The position numbers were made by a program, and so were the translations under genes. 64,000 nucleotides of DNA from Halobacillus_B rhizosphaerae (GTDB lineage: Bacteria; Bacillota; Bacilli; Bacillales; Halobacillaceae): the NCBI RefSeq assembly GCF_046719735.1, contig NZ_JAUTWQ010000005.1, positions 46,493-110,492 on the forward strand, in the 5' to 3' direction. A model generated the notes under the pieces. That model did no database searches, had not been told where the DNA came from, and saw only the letters and a list, made by a program, of their open reading frames with translations. Positions 51,146-60,454 of this stretch are shown here, piece by piece; positions within the stretch are counted from its first letter, which is position 1, and each line of letters opens with the position of its first letter.

Positions 51146-52861
51146 ATGAAGGTAGAAGCAAAGCCGATGGAACAGACGACTACAAGGACGGGGGCAGATT
51201 TACTTGTAGAAGCTTTAATTGGGCAGGAAGTCAAAACGTTATTTGGTTATCCAGGTGGAGCGGTATTACCTATTTACGATGCTTTATATAGAGCAAAGGG
51301 TAATTTCGATCACGTTCTTCCTCGCCATGAGCAAGGAGCTATCCATGCGGCTGAAGGATATGCAAGAGTTTCAGGACGGGCAGGCGTTGTGATTGGAACC
51401 TCAGGACCAGGAGCAACCAACCTGGTCACAGGCATTGCAGATGCCATGATGGATTCGATTCCACTCGTTATTTTTACGGGGCAGGTAGCCAAGGGTGTCA
51501 TTGGTACCGATGCTTTTCAGGAATCCGATATTATGGGCATCACTACACCCATTACCAAGCATAATTATCAAGTCCAGCAAATAGAAGAACTTCCAAGAAT
51601 TGTGAAAGAGGCATTTCATATTGCTACAACTGGAAGACCTGGTCCAGTAGTTGTGGACATTCCAAAGGATATTGCAGCAACGGTAACCGAAGCGAAAGTA
51701 GAAAATCACTTTCATCTGCCGGGCTATCAACCCACTTTAAAGCCAAATCCAATGCAAATTAGTAAGCTTCATGAAGCATTGAAAACTGCTAAAAAACCAA
51801 TTGTTTTGGCTGGATCAGGAGTGATTCACGCAGGAGCTTCAGCGCAGCTCAAAGAGTTTGTAAGAAATTATCAGCTTCCTGTTACCACAACATTACTCGG
51901 ACTAGGCAGTTATCCAGGGAATGATGAGTTGTCCTTAGGAATGGCAGGTATGCATGGAACCTATGCTGCCAATATGGCTCTTTATGAGTGTGATCTTCTG
52001 ATAAATATCGGCTCTCGATTTGATGATCGTTTAACCGGTAACCTGGATCATTTTGCTCCAGGAGCAAAGGTTGCTCACATTGATATCGATCCTGCTGAAA
52101 TCGGAAAAAACATTCCTACCCATATTCCGATTGTATCGGACGCGAAGGCAGCACTTGAATCATTGAATAAGAAGGATATCAACCAGCTTGATCATCAAGA
52201 GTGGATCAGCCTGGTGAACAGTAATAAAGCTGATTTTCCATTGTGGCACGACCTGCCGGAAGAAGCACTCATCCCTCAGTGGCTGCTCAGAAAAGTTTAC
52301 GACTATACCAAAGGTGAAGCTGTTGTAGCTACGGATGTCGGTCAGCATCAAATGTGGGCAGCTCAGTATTATCATTTTAATTTGCCTAATCGCTGGGTAA
52401 CTTCTGGTGGACTTGGCACGATGGGATACGGTTTTCCAGCTGCTATCGGTGCCCAGTTAGCAGATATGGAATCTACGGTGGTCGCAGTGGTCGGCGATGG
52501 AGGATTTCAAATGACCCTCCAGGAGCTTTCGGTATTACAGGAACGAAAGCTGCCGGTGAAAATTCTCATCGTCAATAATCAGGCGTTAGGAATGGTCAGA
52601 CAGTGGCAGGAGAAATTTTATGATAAGCGATATTCTGAATCAATCATTGAGGTTCAGCCTGACTTTGTAAAGCTTGCAGAAAGCTACCAAATTCCAGGTT
52701 ACAAGCTGGAAACTCAGGAGGAGGTAGAAGAAATGCTTCCTAAGATATTAAATGATCCTCATCCAGCGTTGATTGACTGCCGTGTTCTTCAAACGGAAAA
52801 TGTCTATCCAATGATTGCTCCCGGCAAAGGGCTTCATGAAATGATTGGGGTGAAACGATGA
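51146..52861 (+). CDS. ilvB: Acetolactate synthase large subunit
   Basis: 571 residues, ThDP-dependent. Condenses pyruvate with pyruvate or 2-oxobutyrate. PYR-domain catalytic Glu in RHEQGAIHAAEGYARV, central FAD-type domain, and ThDP motif GDGGFQMTLQE...NNQALGMVRQWQ. ATG 51146 follows AGGAGGG, after the T-box terminator. Stop overlaps ilvN start by 4 nt (ATGA). Confidence 0.96.
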   Translation: MKVEAKPMEQTTTRTGADLLVEALIGQEVKTLFGYPGGAVLPIYDALYRAKGNFDHVLPRHEQGAIHAAEGYARVSGRAGVVIGTSGPGATNLVTGIADAMMDSIPLVIFTGQVAKGVIGTDAFQESDIMGITTPITKHNYQVQQIEELPRIVKEAFHIATTGRPGPVVVDIPKDIAATVTEAKVENHFHLPGYQPTLKPNPMQISKLHEALKTAKKPIVLAGSGVIHAGASAQLKEFVRNYQLPVTTTLLGLGSYPGNDELSLGMAGMHGTYAANMALYECDLLINIGSRFDDRLTGNLDHFAPGAKVAHIDIDPAEIGKNIPTHIPIVSDAKAALESLNKKDINQLDHQEWISLVNSNKADFPLWHDLPEEALIPQWLLRKVYDYTKGEAVVATDVGQHQMWAAQYYHFNLPNRWVTSGGLGTMGYGFPAAIGAQLADMESTVVAVVGDGGFQMTLQELSVLQERKLPVKILIVNNQALGMVRQWQEKFYDKRYSESIIEVQPDFVKLAESYQIPGYKLETQEEVEEMLPKILNDPHPALIDCRVLQTENVYPMIAPGKGLHEMIGVKR

Positions 52862-53379
52862 AACGAATTGTTACAGCGATTGTCCACAACAGGAGTGGTG
52901 TACTGAATCGCGTCACCGGGTTACTTTCTAAGAGGCAATTTAACATAGAAAGTATATCCGTAGGACGCACTGAAACAGAAGGGATTTCTAAAATGACCTT
53001 TGTGGTCGATGTAGAAGACAATCGTAAGCTTGAACAACTCACGAAACAACTCAACAAACAAATTGATGTGTTGAAAGTATCTGACATTACGGATAAAGCA
53101 ATTGTGGCAAGAGAGCTTGCGATGGTCAAAGTCATTAGTAATCCTCAGATACGCAGTGAGCTTCAGGGAATTATTGAACCATTTCGGGCTTCGATCATCG
53201 ATGTAAGTAAAGAGAACATGACTGTTCAAGTCACCGGGACATCAGATAAGGTTGATGCTTTAATTGAATTGCTTCGGCCTTATGGGATTAAAGAACTGGC
53301 AAGAACTGGGCTGACCGCCTTTACTAGAGGTCAGCAGCCGCAAACGACAGAAATTAAATCTTATTCACTATTAAAATAA
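52858..53379 (+). CDS. ilvN: Acetolactate synthase small (regulatory) subunit
   Basis: 173 residues. ACT domain at residues 1-80 (IVTAIVHNRSGVLNRVTGLLSKRQFNIES) for valine feedback, then a second ALS_ss_C domain. Coupled to ilvB by ATGA overlap. Confidence 0.94.
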   Translation: MKRIVTAIVHNRSGVLNRVTGLLSKRQFNIESISVGRTETEGISKMTFVVDVEDNRKLEQLTKQLNKQIDVLKVSDITDKAIVARELAMVKVISNPQIRSELQGIIEPFRASIIDVSKENMTVQVTGTSDKVDALIELLRPYGIKELARTGLTAFTRGQQPQTTEIKSYSLLK

Positions 53380-53406
53380 TAATAATGATTGAAAGGATGA
53401 TATAAA

Positions 53407-54438
53407 ATGGCAAAAGTTTACTATCAAAATGACATTCAGGACGAGGTACTAAAAAATAAGAAAGTGGCAGTGATTGGCTACGGATCTCAGGGTCACGCTC
53501 ATGCTCAGAACTTAAAAGAAAGTGGCTATAATGTGGTAGTCGGTCTAAGAAAAGGAAAGTCCTGGGATAAAGCAGTAGAAGATGGTCTTGAAGTGAAAGT
53601 AGTTGCAGAAGCAGTCGCTGAATCAGACGTAGTTATGGTTCTGCTTCCTGATGAACATCAACCATCCGTTTATGAGGAACACATCAAACCAAATCTAAAC
53701 GCAGGAAACGCTCTTGCATTTGCTCATGGATTTAACGTTCATTTCAACCAAGTGGTCCCACCTTCTGACGTGGATGTATTCTTAGTTGCCCCTAAAGGAC
53801 CAGGACACCTGGTAAGAAGAACTTTTGAAGAGGGGGCCGGTGTTCCTTCCCTTATCGGTGTAGAACAGAACGTAACTGGAGAAGCGAAGGAGATCGCACT
53901 TGCCTATGCGAAAGGTATCGGCAGCGGGCGTGCCGGCGTTCTGGAAACAAGCTTCCAGGAAGAAACGGAAACTGATCTGTTTGGTGAACAAGCGGTACTG
54001 TGCGGAGGACTTTCAAGCTTGGTGAAAGCTGGATTTGAAACCTTGACTGAAGCAGGCTACCAGCCGGAAGTCGCTTACTTCGAATGTATGCATGAATTGA
54101 AACTGATTGTGGACCTGATGTATGAAGGCGGTCTTGAGTATATGCGTTATTCCATTTCTGATACGGCCCAATGGGGTGACTTTGTATCAGGACCACGCGT
54201 AGTAAATGAAGACACCAAACAACGCATGAAAGAAGTATTGGGAGATATCCAAACCGGTAAATTTGCCAAAGGATGGATTCTTGAAAACCAGGTAAACCGT
54301 CCAGAATTTAACGCGATTAATGCACTTGAAAATAATCATCAAATTGAGAAGGTGGGAAGAGAATTAAGAGAATTAATGCCATTCGTGAAGAAGCCCCAAT
54401 CTAAACAAAAGGATGTGGTCAAGCATGGCTCACGTTAA
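53407..54438 (+). CDS. ilvC: Ketol-acid reductoisomerase
   Basis: 343 residues, class I KARI. NADP Rossmann motif GYGSQGHAHAQNLKESG, Mg ligands in FGEQAVLCGG and the knotted C-terminal helical domain. Rearranges and reduces acetolactate/acetohydroxybutyrate. The 3' end overlaps the leuA start by 14 nt. AAAGGATG ribosome site. Confidence 0.96.
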   Translation: MAKVYYQNDIQDEVLKNKKVAVIGYGSQGHAHAQNLKESGYNVVVGLRKGKSWDKAVEDGLEVKVVAEAVAESDVVMVLLPDEHQPSVYEEHIKPNLNAGNALAFAHGFNVHFNQVVPPSDVDVFLVAPKGPGHLVRRTFEEGAGVPSLIGVEQNVTGEAKEIALAYAKGIGSGRAGVLETSFQEETETDLFGEQAVLCGGLSSLVKAGFETLTEAGYQPEVAYFECMHELKLIVDLMYEGGLEYMRYSISDTAQWGDFVSGPRVVNEDTKQRMKEVLGDIQTGKFAKGWILENQVNRPEFNAINALENNHQIEKVGRELRELMPFVKKPQSKQKDVVKHGSR

Positions 54439-55969
54439 AGTATTCGATACAACGCTACGTGATGGAGAGCAGTCAGCAGGGGTAAACTTGAATCGCCTGG
54501 AAAAATTGGAAATTGCTAAGCAGCTTGAACGTCTGGGTGTAGATATTATGGAAGCAGGATTTCCTGCTTCCTCACAGGGAGATTTTGAAGCTGTCAAAGA
54601 GATCGCCGAAACCGTGCGAGGTTGTTCAGTTACCGGTTTAGCGCGCGCTCATAAGAAAGATATTGATATTGCCTGGGAAGCTCTTAAAGGCGGAGCAGAG
54701 CCAAGGCTGCATATCTTTCTTGCTACCTCTCCTATTCATATGACTCACAAGTTGAAGAAGTCCCCAGAAGAAGTGGTCGAAGCCGCTGTTGAAGCTGTAT
54801 CATACGCGAGAGAAAAATTCCCTTACGTCCAATGGTCAGCGGAAGACGCTTGCCGCTCAGACTATGATTTTCTAGTTCACATTATTGAAAAAGTTATAGA
54901 TGCTGGTGCCACGGTGATCAACTTGCCTGATACCGTCGGCTATACTACTCCAGATGAATATGGGAAACTTTTCGACTATGTGAAGCAGCATGTTCCGAAT
55001 ATTAACAAGGCGACGTTGTCAGCTCATTGTCATGACGATCTGGGAATGGCAGTCAGCAACTCACTAGCAGCAATTGAACATGGGGCCACTCAAATTGAAG
55101 GAACAATTAACGGTATTGGTGAACGAGCTGGTAATGCAGCACTTGAAGAAATTGCGGTTGCCTTGCAAATTCGACAAGACCGTTATGATTTTCAAACGAA
55201 TATGGTGCTTAAAGAAATTAAACGAACCAGTGATCTTGTCAGTCGTTTGACTGGAATGATGGTGCCAGGTAATAAAGCAGTGGTAGGACGGAATGCATTC
55301 GCTCATGAATCCGGCATTCACCAGGACGGCGTGCTGAAAGAAACCACCACTTACGAAATTATCACACCGGCTATGGTTGGCATCGATTCCAACCGCATGG
55401 TTATTGGAAAGCATTCTGGCAGACATGCCTTTAAACAGAAAGCTGAAACGTTTGGATTTGAATTAACTGAAACGAAACTGAAAGAAGCATTTGAATCCTT
55501 TAAGAATTTGACTGCGAAGAAGAAAGAAGTTACAGATGATGACTTGTTTGCCATCTTGACGGATACTCAGACCGCAAATGAGGATCAGCCGAAATACGAA
55601 CTCAAAGCCTTCCAAGTTCAGTATGGAAGTATTAATAAACCAACTGCTACTATTCTTCTCACCACACCAGATGGAGTGGAAGTCGAGAGAGCTAATACTG
55701 GAGAGGGCAGTGTTGAGGCCATTTACAACACCCTGGATGATCTAATAGACGAAGACGTCCATCTTCAGGATTACCAGTTAAGTTCCATCGGCCGTGGCCG
55801 AGATGCTTTAGCAGAAGTTCATGTGCAATTGACTGTAAATGATCGCCAGGCGTCTGGTAGAGGATCAGCTCAAGATGTGCTTGAAGCCTCTGCACAAGCC
55901 TTCCTTAATGCAGTAAATCGTACACTTTATAACTTTAATAAGCCACCAATTCAAAAAGCACAAGTATAA
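54425..55969 (+). CDS. leuA: 2-isopropylmalate synthase
   Basis: 514 residues. TIM-barrel HMGL-like domain (FDTTLRDGEQSAGVNL at start; metal ligands in LSAHCHDDLGMA) and the LeuA C-terminal allosteric domain for Leu feedback (from about 390). First committed step of Leu synthesis. ATG 54425 lies inside the end of ilvC, with AAAAGGATG upstream; an ATG at 54413 touches the ribosome site. Confidence 0.95.
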   Translation: MAHVKVFDTTLRDGEQSAGVNLNRLEKLEIAKQLERLGVDIMEAGFPASSQGDFEAVKEIAETVRGCSVTGLARAHKKDIDIAWEALKGGAEPRLHIFLATSPIHMTHKLKKSPEEVVEAAVEAVSYAREKFPYVQWSAEDACRSDYDFLVHIIEKVIDAGATVINLPDTVGYTTPDEYGKLFDYVKQHVPNINKATLSAHCHDDLGMAVSNSLAAIEHGATQIEGTINGIGERAGNAALEEIAVALQIRQDRYDFQTNMVLKEIKRTSDLVSRLTGMMVPGNKAVVGRNAFAHESGIHQDGVLKETTTYEIITPAMVGIDSNRMVIGKHSGRHAFKQKAETFGFELTETKLKEAFESFKNLTAKKKEVTDDDLFAILTDTQTANEDQPKYELKAFQVQYGSINKPTATILLTTPDGVEVERANTGEGSVEAIYNTLDDLIDEDVHLQDYQLSSIGRGRDALAEVHVQLTVNDRQASGRGSAQDVLEASAQAFLNAVNRTLYNFNKPPIQKAQV

Positions 55970-55984
55970 AGGAGGAGTAGGACA

Positions 55985-57091
55985 ATGAATAAGCACATCG
56001 TAATGCTGCCCGGTGACGGAATCGGCCAAGAAGTATCCAAAGCTGCGAAACAAGTACTTGAAGCAGTCGCAGAACGTTATAATCATACTTTCACTTTTGA
56101 AACACATGAAATTGGCGGGGCGGCAATTGACAGTCAAGGCACTCCTCTTCCAGAAGATACAGTGGCTGCCTGTAAGAAATCAGATGCCATTTTACTAGGA
56201 GCTGTTGGAGGGCCGAAATGGGACCAGCTTCCTGGGCATATGCGGCCGGAGAAAGGCTTGCTTGGTATTAGAAAGAAAATGGGTCTATTTGCAAACCTTC
56301 GCCCCATCAAGGGATTTAAACAATTACTGCATGCTTCTCCCCTGAAGCCGGAAGTGGTGGAAGGCAGTGATTTGCTTATAGTTCGAGAGCTGACAGGCGG
56401 GTTGTATTTCGGTGAACCCAGTGAACGCAGAAATAATGGCCAAGAGGTCGTTGACACTCTTGCCTATACGAGAAGTGAAATAGAAAGAATTGTCGATCAA
56501 GCTTTTCAAAGTGCCATGGTGCGTAGAAAACATTTAACTTCCGTAGACAAGGCAAATGTTTTGGAATCAAGCCGCATGTGGCGTGAAGTCGTTGAAGAGA
56601 AGAAACACGATTATCCGGAAGTCACCGTGGACCATATGCTAGTTGATGCAGCAGCGATGAAACTAATTACTAACCCTGCATCCTTCGATGTAATTGTAAC
56701 CGAGAATATGTTTGGTGACATTTTGAGCGATGAAGCATCGGTATTGACCGGATCCTTGGGGATGCTGCCTTCGGCGAGTATCCGGAGTGATGGTGTCGGT
56801 CTTTACGAGCCCGTCCATGGTTCTGCTCCTGATATTGCTGGAGAAAATAAAGCGAATCCATTGGCAGCTATTTTATCTACAGCGATGATGCTTCGCCATT
56901 CATTCCAGATGGAGGAAGAAGCGGATCAAGTGGAGACAGCTGTGCAGGAGGTATTGGCAGCTAAGTTCCACACTGCAGATCTTAGTCTTGAAAATGGAGT
57001 GAAAGTAACGGGCAGTGAAATGGCCGCTAAAGTGATTGAACAGATTAGTTCCAATGATACGACGAAAAATATTATGCAATGTTATGCCTAA
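55985..57091 (+). CDS. leuB: 3-isopropylmalate dehydrogenase
   Basis: 368 residues, NAD-dependent beta-decarboxylating fold. LPGDGIGQEVSK at the N-terminus, RELTGGLYFGEP, and TENMFGDILSDEASVLTGSLG with metal Asp residues. AAGGAGG ribosome site 8 nt upstream. Converts 3-isopropylmalate to 2-oxoisocaproate. Confidence 0.95.
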   Translation: MNKHIVMLPGDGIGQEVSKAAKQVLEAVAERYNHTFTFETHEIGGAAIDSQGTPLPEDTVAACKKSDAILLGAVGGPKWDQLPGHMRPEKGLLGIRKKMGLFANLRPIKGFKQLLHASPLKPEVVEGSDLLIVRELTGGLYFGEPSERRNNGQEVVDTLAYTRSEIERIVDQAFQSAMVRRKHLTSVDKANVLESSRMWREVVEEKKHDYPEVTVDHMLVDAAAMKLITNPASFDVIVTENMFGDILSDEASVLTGSLGMLPSASIRSDGVGLYEPVHGSAPDIAGENKANPLAAILSTAMMLRHSFQMEEEADQVETAVQEVLAAKFHTADLSLENGVKVTGSEMAAKVIEQISSNDTTKNIMQCYA

Positions 57092-57118
57092 GTCAAACTA
57101 AAAAGGAGTGGATCCATC

Positions 57119-58537
57119 ATGAGTCAACCTAAAACAATTATTGAAAAGATTTGGGATCAACACGTTGTCCATGAAGAGGAGGGTAAGCCTAATCTCATTT
57201 ACATCGACCTCCATTTGATCCATGAAGTTACCTCTCCACAGGCCTTTGAAGGTTTGCGGATTAGCGGCAGAAAAGTCAGGCGTCCAGAGAATACTTACGC
57301 TACGATGGATCATAATGTACCTACGATTCACCGACATGTGATTAAAGATGCCGTATCAAAAAAACAAATGGAAACATTAAAAGAAAATTGTGAGGAATTT
57401 GGCATTCGTTTAGCCGATATTGACCACCCTGACCAGGGAATTGTCCATGTCATAGGACCTGAATTGGGTCTTACACAGCCGGGTAAAACCATCGTATGCG
57501 GAGACAGTCATACTTCTACCCATGGAGCGTTTGGAGCCCTTGCGTTTGGAATAGGGACAAGTGAAGTGGAACATGTACTTGCAACTCAGTCCCTTTGGCA
57601 GGCGCCTCCGAAAACTCTCCAAGTGAAAGTGGATGGTGAGCTAGGTACAGGGGTTACCGCTAAAGACCTTATCCTGGCCGTCATTGGTAAATACGGCGTA
57701 CGATTCGGCACGGGCTATGTAGTGGAATATACGGGAGAAGCCATTCGAAATCTATCTATGGAAGAAAGAATGACTGTCTGTAATATGTCTATAGAAGCTG
57801 GGGCACGAGCAGGTCTAATCAGCCCAGACGAAACAACAATTGAGTATCTTCGGGGTAAGCGTCACGTTCCTAAAGACCAGGAATTTGAAAAAGCTGCAGA
57901 GGACTGGTTAGCCCTTGCTACTGATGAAGGTGCCGTGTATGACGCGGCGGTCGAGATTAATGCCGCTGAGATCGAGCCTCAAGTAACTTGGGGAACGAAC
58001 CCGTCTCATTGCGTTCCTATCGGCGGCCGTGTACCTGATCCTTCTTCCCTTAGTGAAGATGAGGATCAAGACGGTGTCCAAAGGGCCATTGAATATATGG
58101 GGCTTGAAGCCAATCAAGCGATTCAAGACATCCCGGTTGAACACGTCTTTATTGGTTCTTGTACCAATTCCAGATTAAGTGACCTACGGAAAGCCGCAGA
58201 GATTGTCCAGGGCGGCCAAGTGCATAAAGATGTCACAGCCTTAGTGGTCCCCGGTTCTAAATCTGTGAAGGAAGCAGCCGAAGCGGAGGGGTTGGATACC
58301 ATCTTCCTCACGGCAGGATTCGAGTGGAGAGACGCTGGGTGCAGTATGTGTCTGGCCATGAATGACGATGTCATCCCTCCTGGTGAACGTTGTGCTTCTA
58401 CGTCCAATCGAAATTTCGAAGGCAGACAGGGAAATGGGGCCAGAACACATCTGGTGAGCCCGGAGATGGCAGCAGCTGCAGCTCTTGAAGGTTATTTTGT
58501 AGATGTCAGAAAATATGCAAGTGCAGTAGGAGGGTGA
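57119..58537 (+). CDS. leuC: 3-isopropylmalate dehydratase large subunit
   Basis: 472 residues, aconitase family. [4Fe-4S] Cys ligands in IGSCTNSRLSDL and AGCSMCLAMN; CGDSHTSTHGAFGALAFGIG is intact. Works with LeuD (next gene). Confidence 0.96.
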   Translation: MSQPKTIIEKIWDQHVVHEEEGKPNLIYIDLHLIHEVTSPQAFEGLRISGRKVRRPENTYATMDHNVPTIHRHVIKDAVSKKQMETLKENCEEFGIRLADIDHPDQGIVHVIGPELGLTQPGKTIVCGDSHTSTHGAFGALAFGIGTSEVEHVLATQSLWQAPPKTLQVKVDGELGTGVTAKDLILAVIGKYGVRFGTGYVVEYTGEAIRNLSMEERMTVCNMSIEAGARAGLISPDETTIEYLRGKRHVPKDQEFEKAAEDWLALATDEGAVYDAAVEINAAEIEPQVTWGTNPSHCVPIGGRVPDPSSLSEDEDQDGVQRAIEYMGLEANQAIQDIPVEHVFIGSCTNSRLSDLRKAAEIVQGGQVHKDVTALVVPGSKSVKEAAEAEGLDTIFLTAGFEWRDAGCSMCLAMNDDVIPPGERCASTSNRNFEGRQGNGARTHLVSPEMAAAAALEGYFVDVRKYASAVGG

Positions 58538-58541
58538 GGAA

Positions 58542-59120
58542 ATGGAACCTTTAGCCCAGCATAAAGGACAGGTTTATCCATTAAACCGAAGTAATGTTGA
58601 TACGGATCAGATTATCCCTAAACAATTTTTAAAACGGATTGAAAGACAAGGATTTGGGCAGTTTCTATTTTATAACTGGCGCTTTTATGAAGACGGGACA
58701 CCCAGAGAAGATTTCACATTAAATGATTCCGTTTACAAAAATGCTTCTATTTTGGTAGGAGGAGAGAACTTTGGGTGCGGCTCTTCTCGTGAGCATGCTC
58801 CGTGGGCCATTCAGGATTTTGGTTTCAAAGTAGTGATCGCCCCTAGCTTTGCCGATATCTTTTACAATAATTGTTTCAAGAATGGTATCTTGCCAGTCCA
58901 ATTAACGACAGCAGAAGTAAAGCAGCTTATGGAGAAAGCAGAACAAGATGCACTGGTTCTTTACGTGAATCTTGAAGATCAAGTCGTTCAAGACGACCAT
59001 GGGTTCAAAGCAGAATTTGAAGTTCAGCCTTACCATAAAGAAATGCTTCTTAATGGTTGGGATGAGATAGCTGTCACACTAACCTATGAAGATAAAATTG
59101 ATCAGTTTGAAAATGCATAA
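58542..59120 (+). CDS. leuD: 3-isopropylmalate dehydratase small subunit
   Basis: 192 residues, swivelling aconitase domain: NVDTDQIIPKQFLKRI and FGCGSSREHAPWAIQDFG. Partner of LeuC, 4 nt downstream of it. Stop TAA shares bases with a candidate ilvA start (ATGCATAA). Confidence 0.95.
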   Translation: MEPLAQHKGQVYPLNRSNVDTDQIIPKQFLKRIERQGFGQFLFYNWRFYEDGTPREDFTLNDSVYKNASILVGGENFGCGSSREHAPWAIQDFGFKVVIAPSFADIFYNNCFKNGILPVQLTTAEVKQLMEKAEQDALVLYVNLEDQVVQDDHGFKAEFEVQPYHKEMLLNGWDEIAVTLTYEDKIDQFENA

Positions 59121-60132
59121 AACAAAAGGGAGTGAAGACGTTGGGAATTTCTTAACGCTCGCAAAAGTAATGGATGCACATGAAAAATTAGCAGAGGTGG
59201 TTCACAGAACCCCCTTGGAAACCTCAAAGACCTTTGATCAGTTAACCCATCAGCATGTGTATTTAAAAATGGAAAATCAACAAAGAACAGGAGCCTTTAA
59301 GGTACGAGGGGCTTCCTATAAAATCGCCAGGTTAACAGAGGAAGAAGCAGAGCGGGGAGTCATTGCCGCTTCTGCCGGTAATCACGCACAAGGTGTGGCT
59401 TTAGCTGCAACCAAGCGAGGAATTAAATCTACCATCTTTATGCCTGAAGGAACCCCTAAAGCTAAAATCCAAGCAACAGAAGGATATGGAGCTGACATTG
59501 TACTAATAGGTGAGTCCTTTCAGGAAGCCTATCAGGCGGCTAAAGCAGAGCAAAAGGTGAAGGGTGCGACATTTGTTCATCCCTTCGATGATTTTGATGT
59601 GATGGCCGGGCAGGCGACCGTTGCTGTAGAAATGCTGGAGCAGCAGCCAGAACTTGATACATTAGTTGTTCCTATTGGCGGAGGAGGTCTGATTAGCGGT
59701 GTAGCTTTTGCAGCAAAAAGTTTAAAACCGGAGATTCAAATAATCGGTGTGCAATCTGCAAAGGCGTCCGCCACGTATAATGCTTTTTACAAAACCGGAC
59801 CTCAAAAGTTATCTTCTGTATCTACGATTGCAGATGGAATTGCTGTTAAAGAAAGAGGAAGGCTAACCTTTCAGTGTATTCAGAAATATGTGGACCGTAT
59901 TATAACTGTGGATGAGCATCATATTGCTAAAGCAATGCTGCAATTACTAGAAAGGGAGAAAACCCTTGTCGAAGGGGCTGGAGCTACGGCCCTTGGAGCG
60001 TTACTCGATGAAAAGTCTAATATTAAAAGTAATCATTGCGGCGTTATCTTAAGCGGAGGAAATATGGACCTATCACGGCTGCAGTCGGTCCGCGAGCTAG
60101 CCACTCCTAAAAAAATTGTCATTGCGAAATGA
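59113..60132 (+). CDS. ilvA: Threonine dehydratase, short form without regulatory domain; start uncertain
   Basis: About 320-339 residues, PLP-dependent. Schiff-base Lys63 (RTGAFKVRGAS), phosphate loop GGGGL and the SAGNHAQG motif are intact. It supplies 2-oxobutyrate for Ile. The C-terminal ACT-type domain that makes B. subtilis IlvA (about 422 residues) feedback-sensitive is missing, so it resembles the catabolic TdcB form. ATG 59113 in the leuD stop has no ribosome site of its own; AAAAGGGAGTG at 59124-59133 instead faces TTG 59141, which is out of frame by one base. See findings. Confidence 0.85.
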   Translation: MHKTKGSEDVGNFLTLAKVMDAHEKLAEVVHRTPLETSKTFDQLTHQHVYLKMENQQRTGAFKVRGASYKIARLTEEEAERGVIAASAGNHAQGVALAATKRGIKSTIFMPEGTPKAKIQATEGYGADIVLIGESFQEAYQAAKAEQKVKGATFVHPFDDFDVMAGQATVAVEMLEQQPELDTLVVPIGGGGLISGVAFAAKSLKPEIQIIGVQSAKASATYNAFYKTGPQKLSSVSTIADGIAVKERGRLTFQCIQKYVDRIITVDEHHIAKAMLQLLEREKTLVEGAGATALGALLDEKSNIKSNHCGVILSGGNMDLSRLQSVRELATPKKIVIAK

Positions 60133-60163
60133 AAAATAATGTGTAAGGAAGATATTCAACAAC

Positions 60164-60200
60164 GAACCCGGACCATTCATTAAGATTGGTTCGGGTTTGC
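60164..60200 (+). terminator. ilv-leu operon terminator
   Basis: AACCCGGACC / GGTTCGGGTT stem with one G-U pair and a 15-nt loop, T-G-C tail. Fourth member of the AACCCGAACC terminator set. Confidence 0.75.
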
Positions 60201-60454
60201 TATGTTTTGCCATAATGATTTCTTTCTGGATTCACAACTATGAAAATGGTCAGAATCCGGTCTCCCTTCTAATTTTGATCTAGTCTTTGTGGTGAATATG
60301 TGATTATAAACCTCGGTTCACTTTTAAGAATGAATGCCATAAAAAAACTCACGTTTGGCCGGATATCTTTAATCTAGAGACATGATTTCACTTAGAAAAC
60401 CGCGGAATATGCTATCATGGATAATGGAATTGTTGATAGAAGGAGAGATCAGCT
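60201..60454 (+). other. Gene-free stretch before dapF
   Basis: No ORF supported and no clear promoter; GAAGGAGAG at 60440-60448 is the dapF ribosome site. Confidence 0.4.

Noticed and set aside
50995..51291. Open frame across the T-box and ilvB start
   Set aside because: It overlaps the antiterminator and terminator structures and lies out of frame with ilvB.
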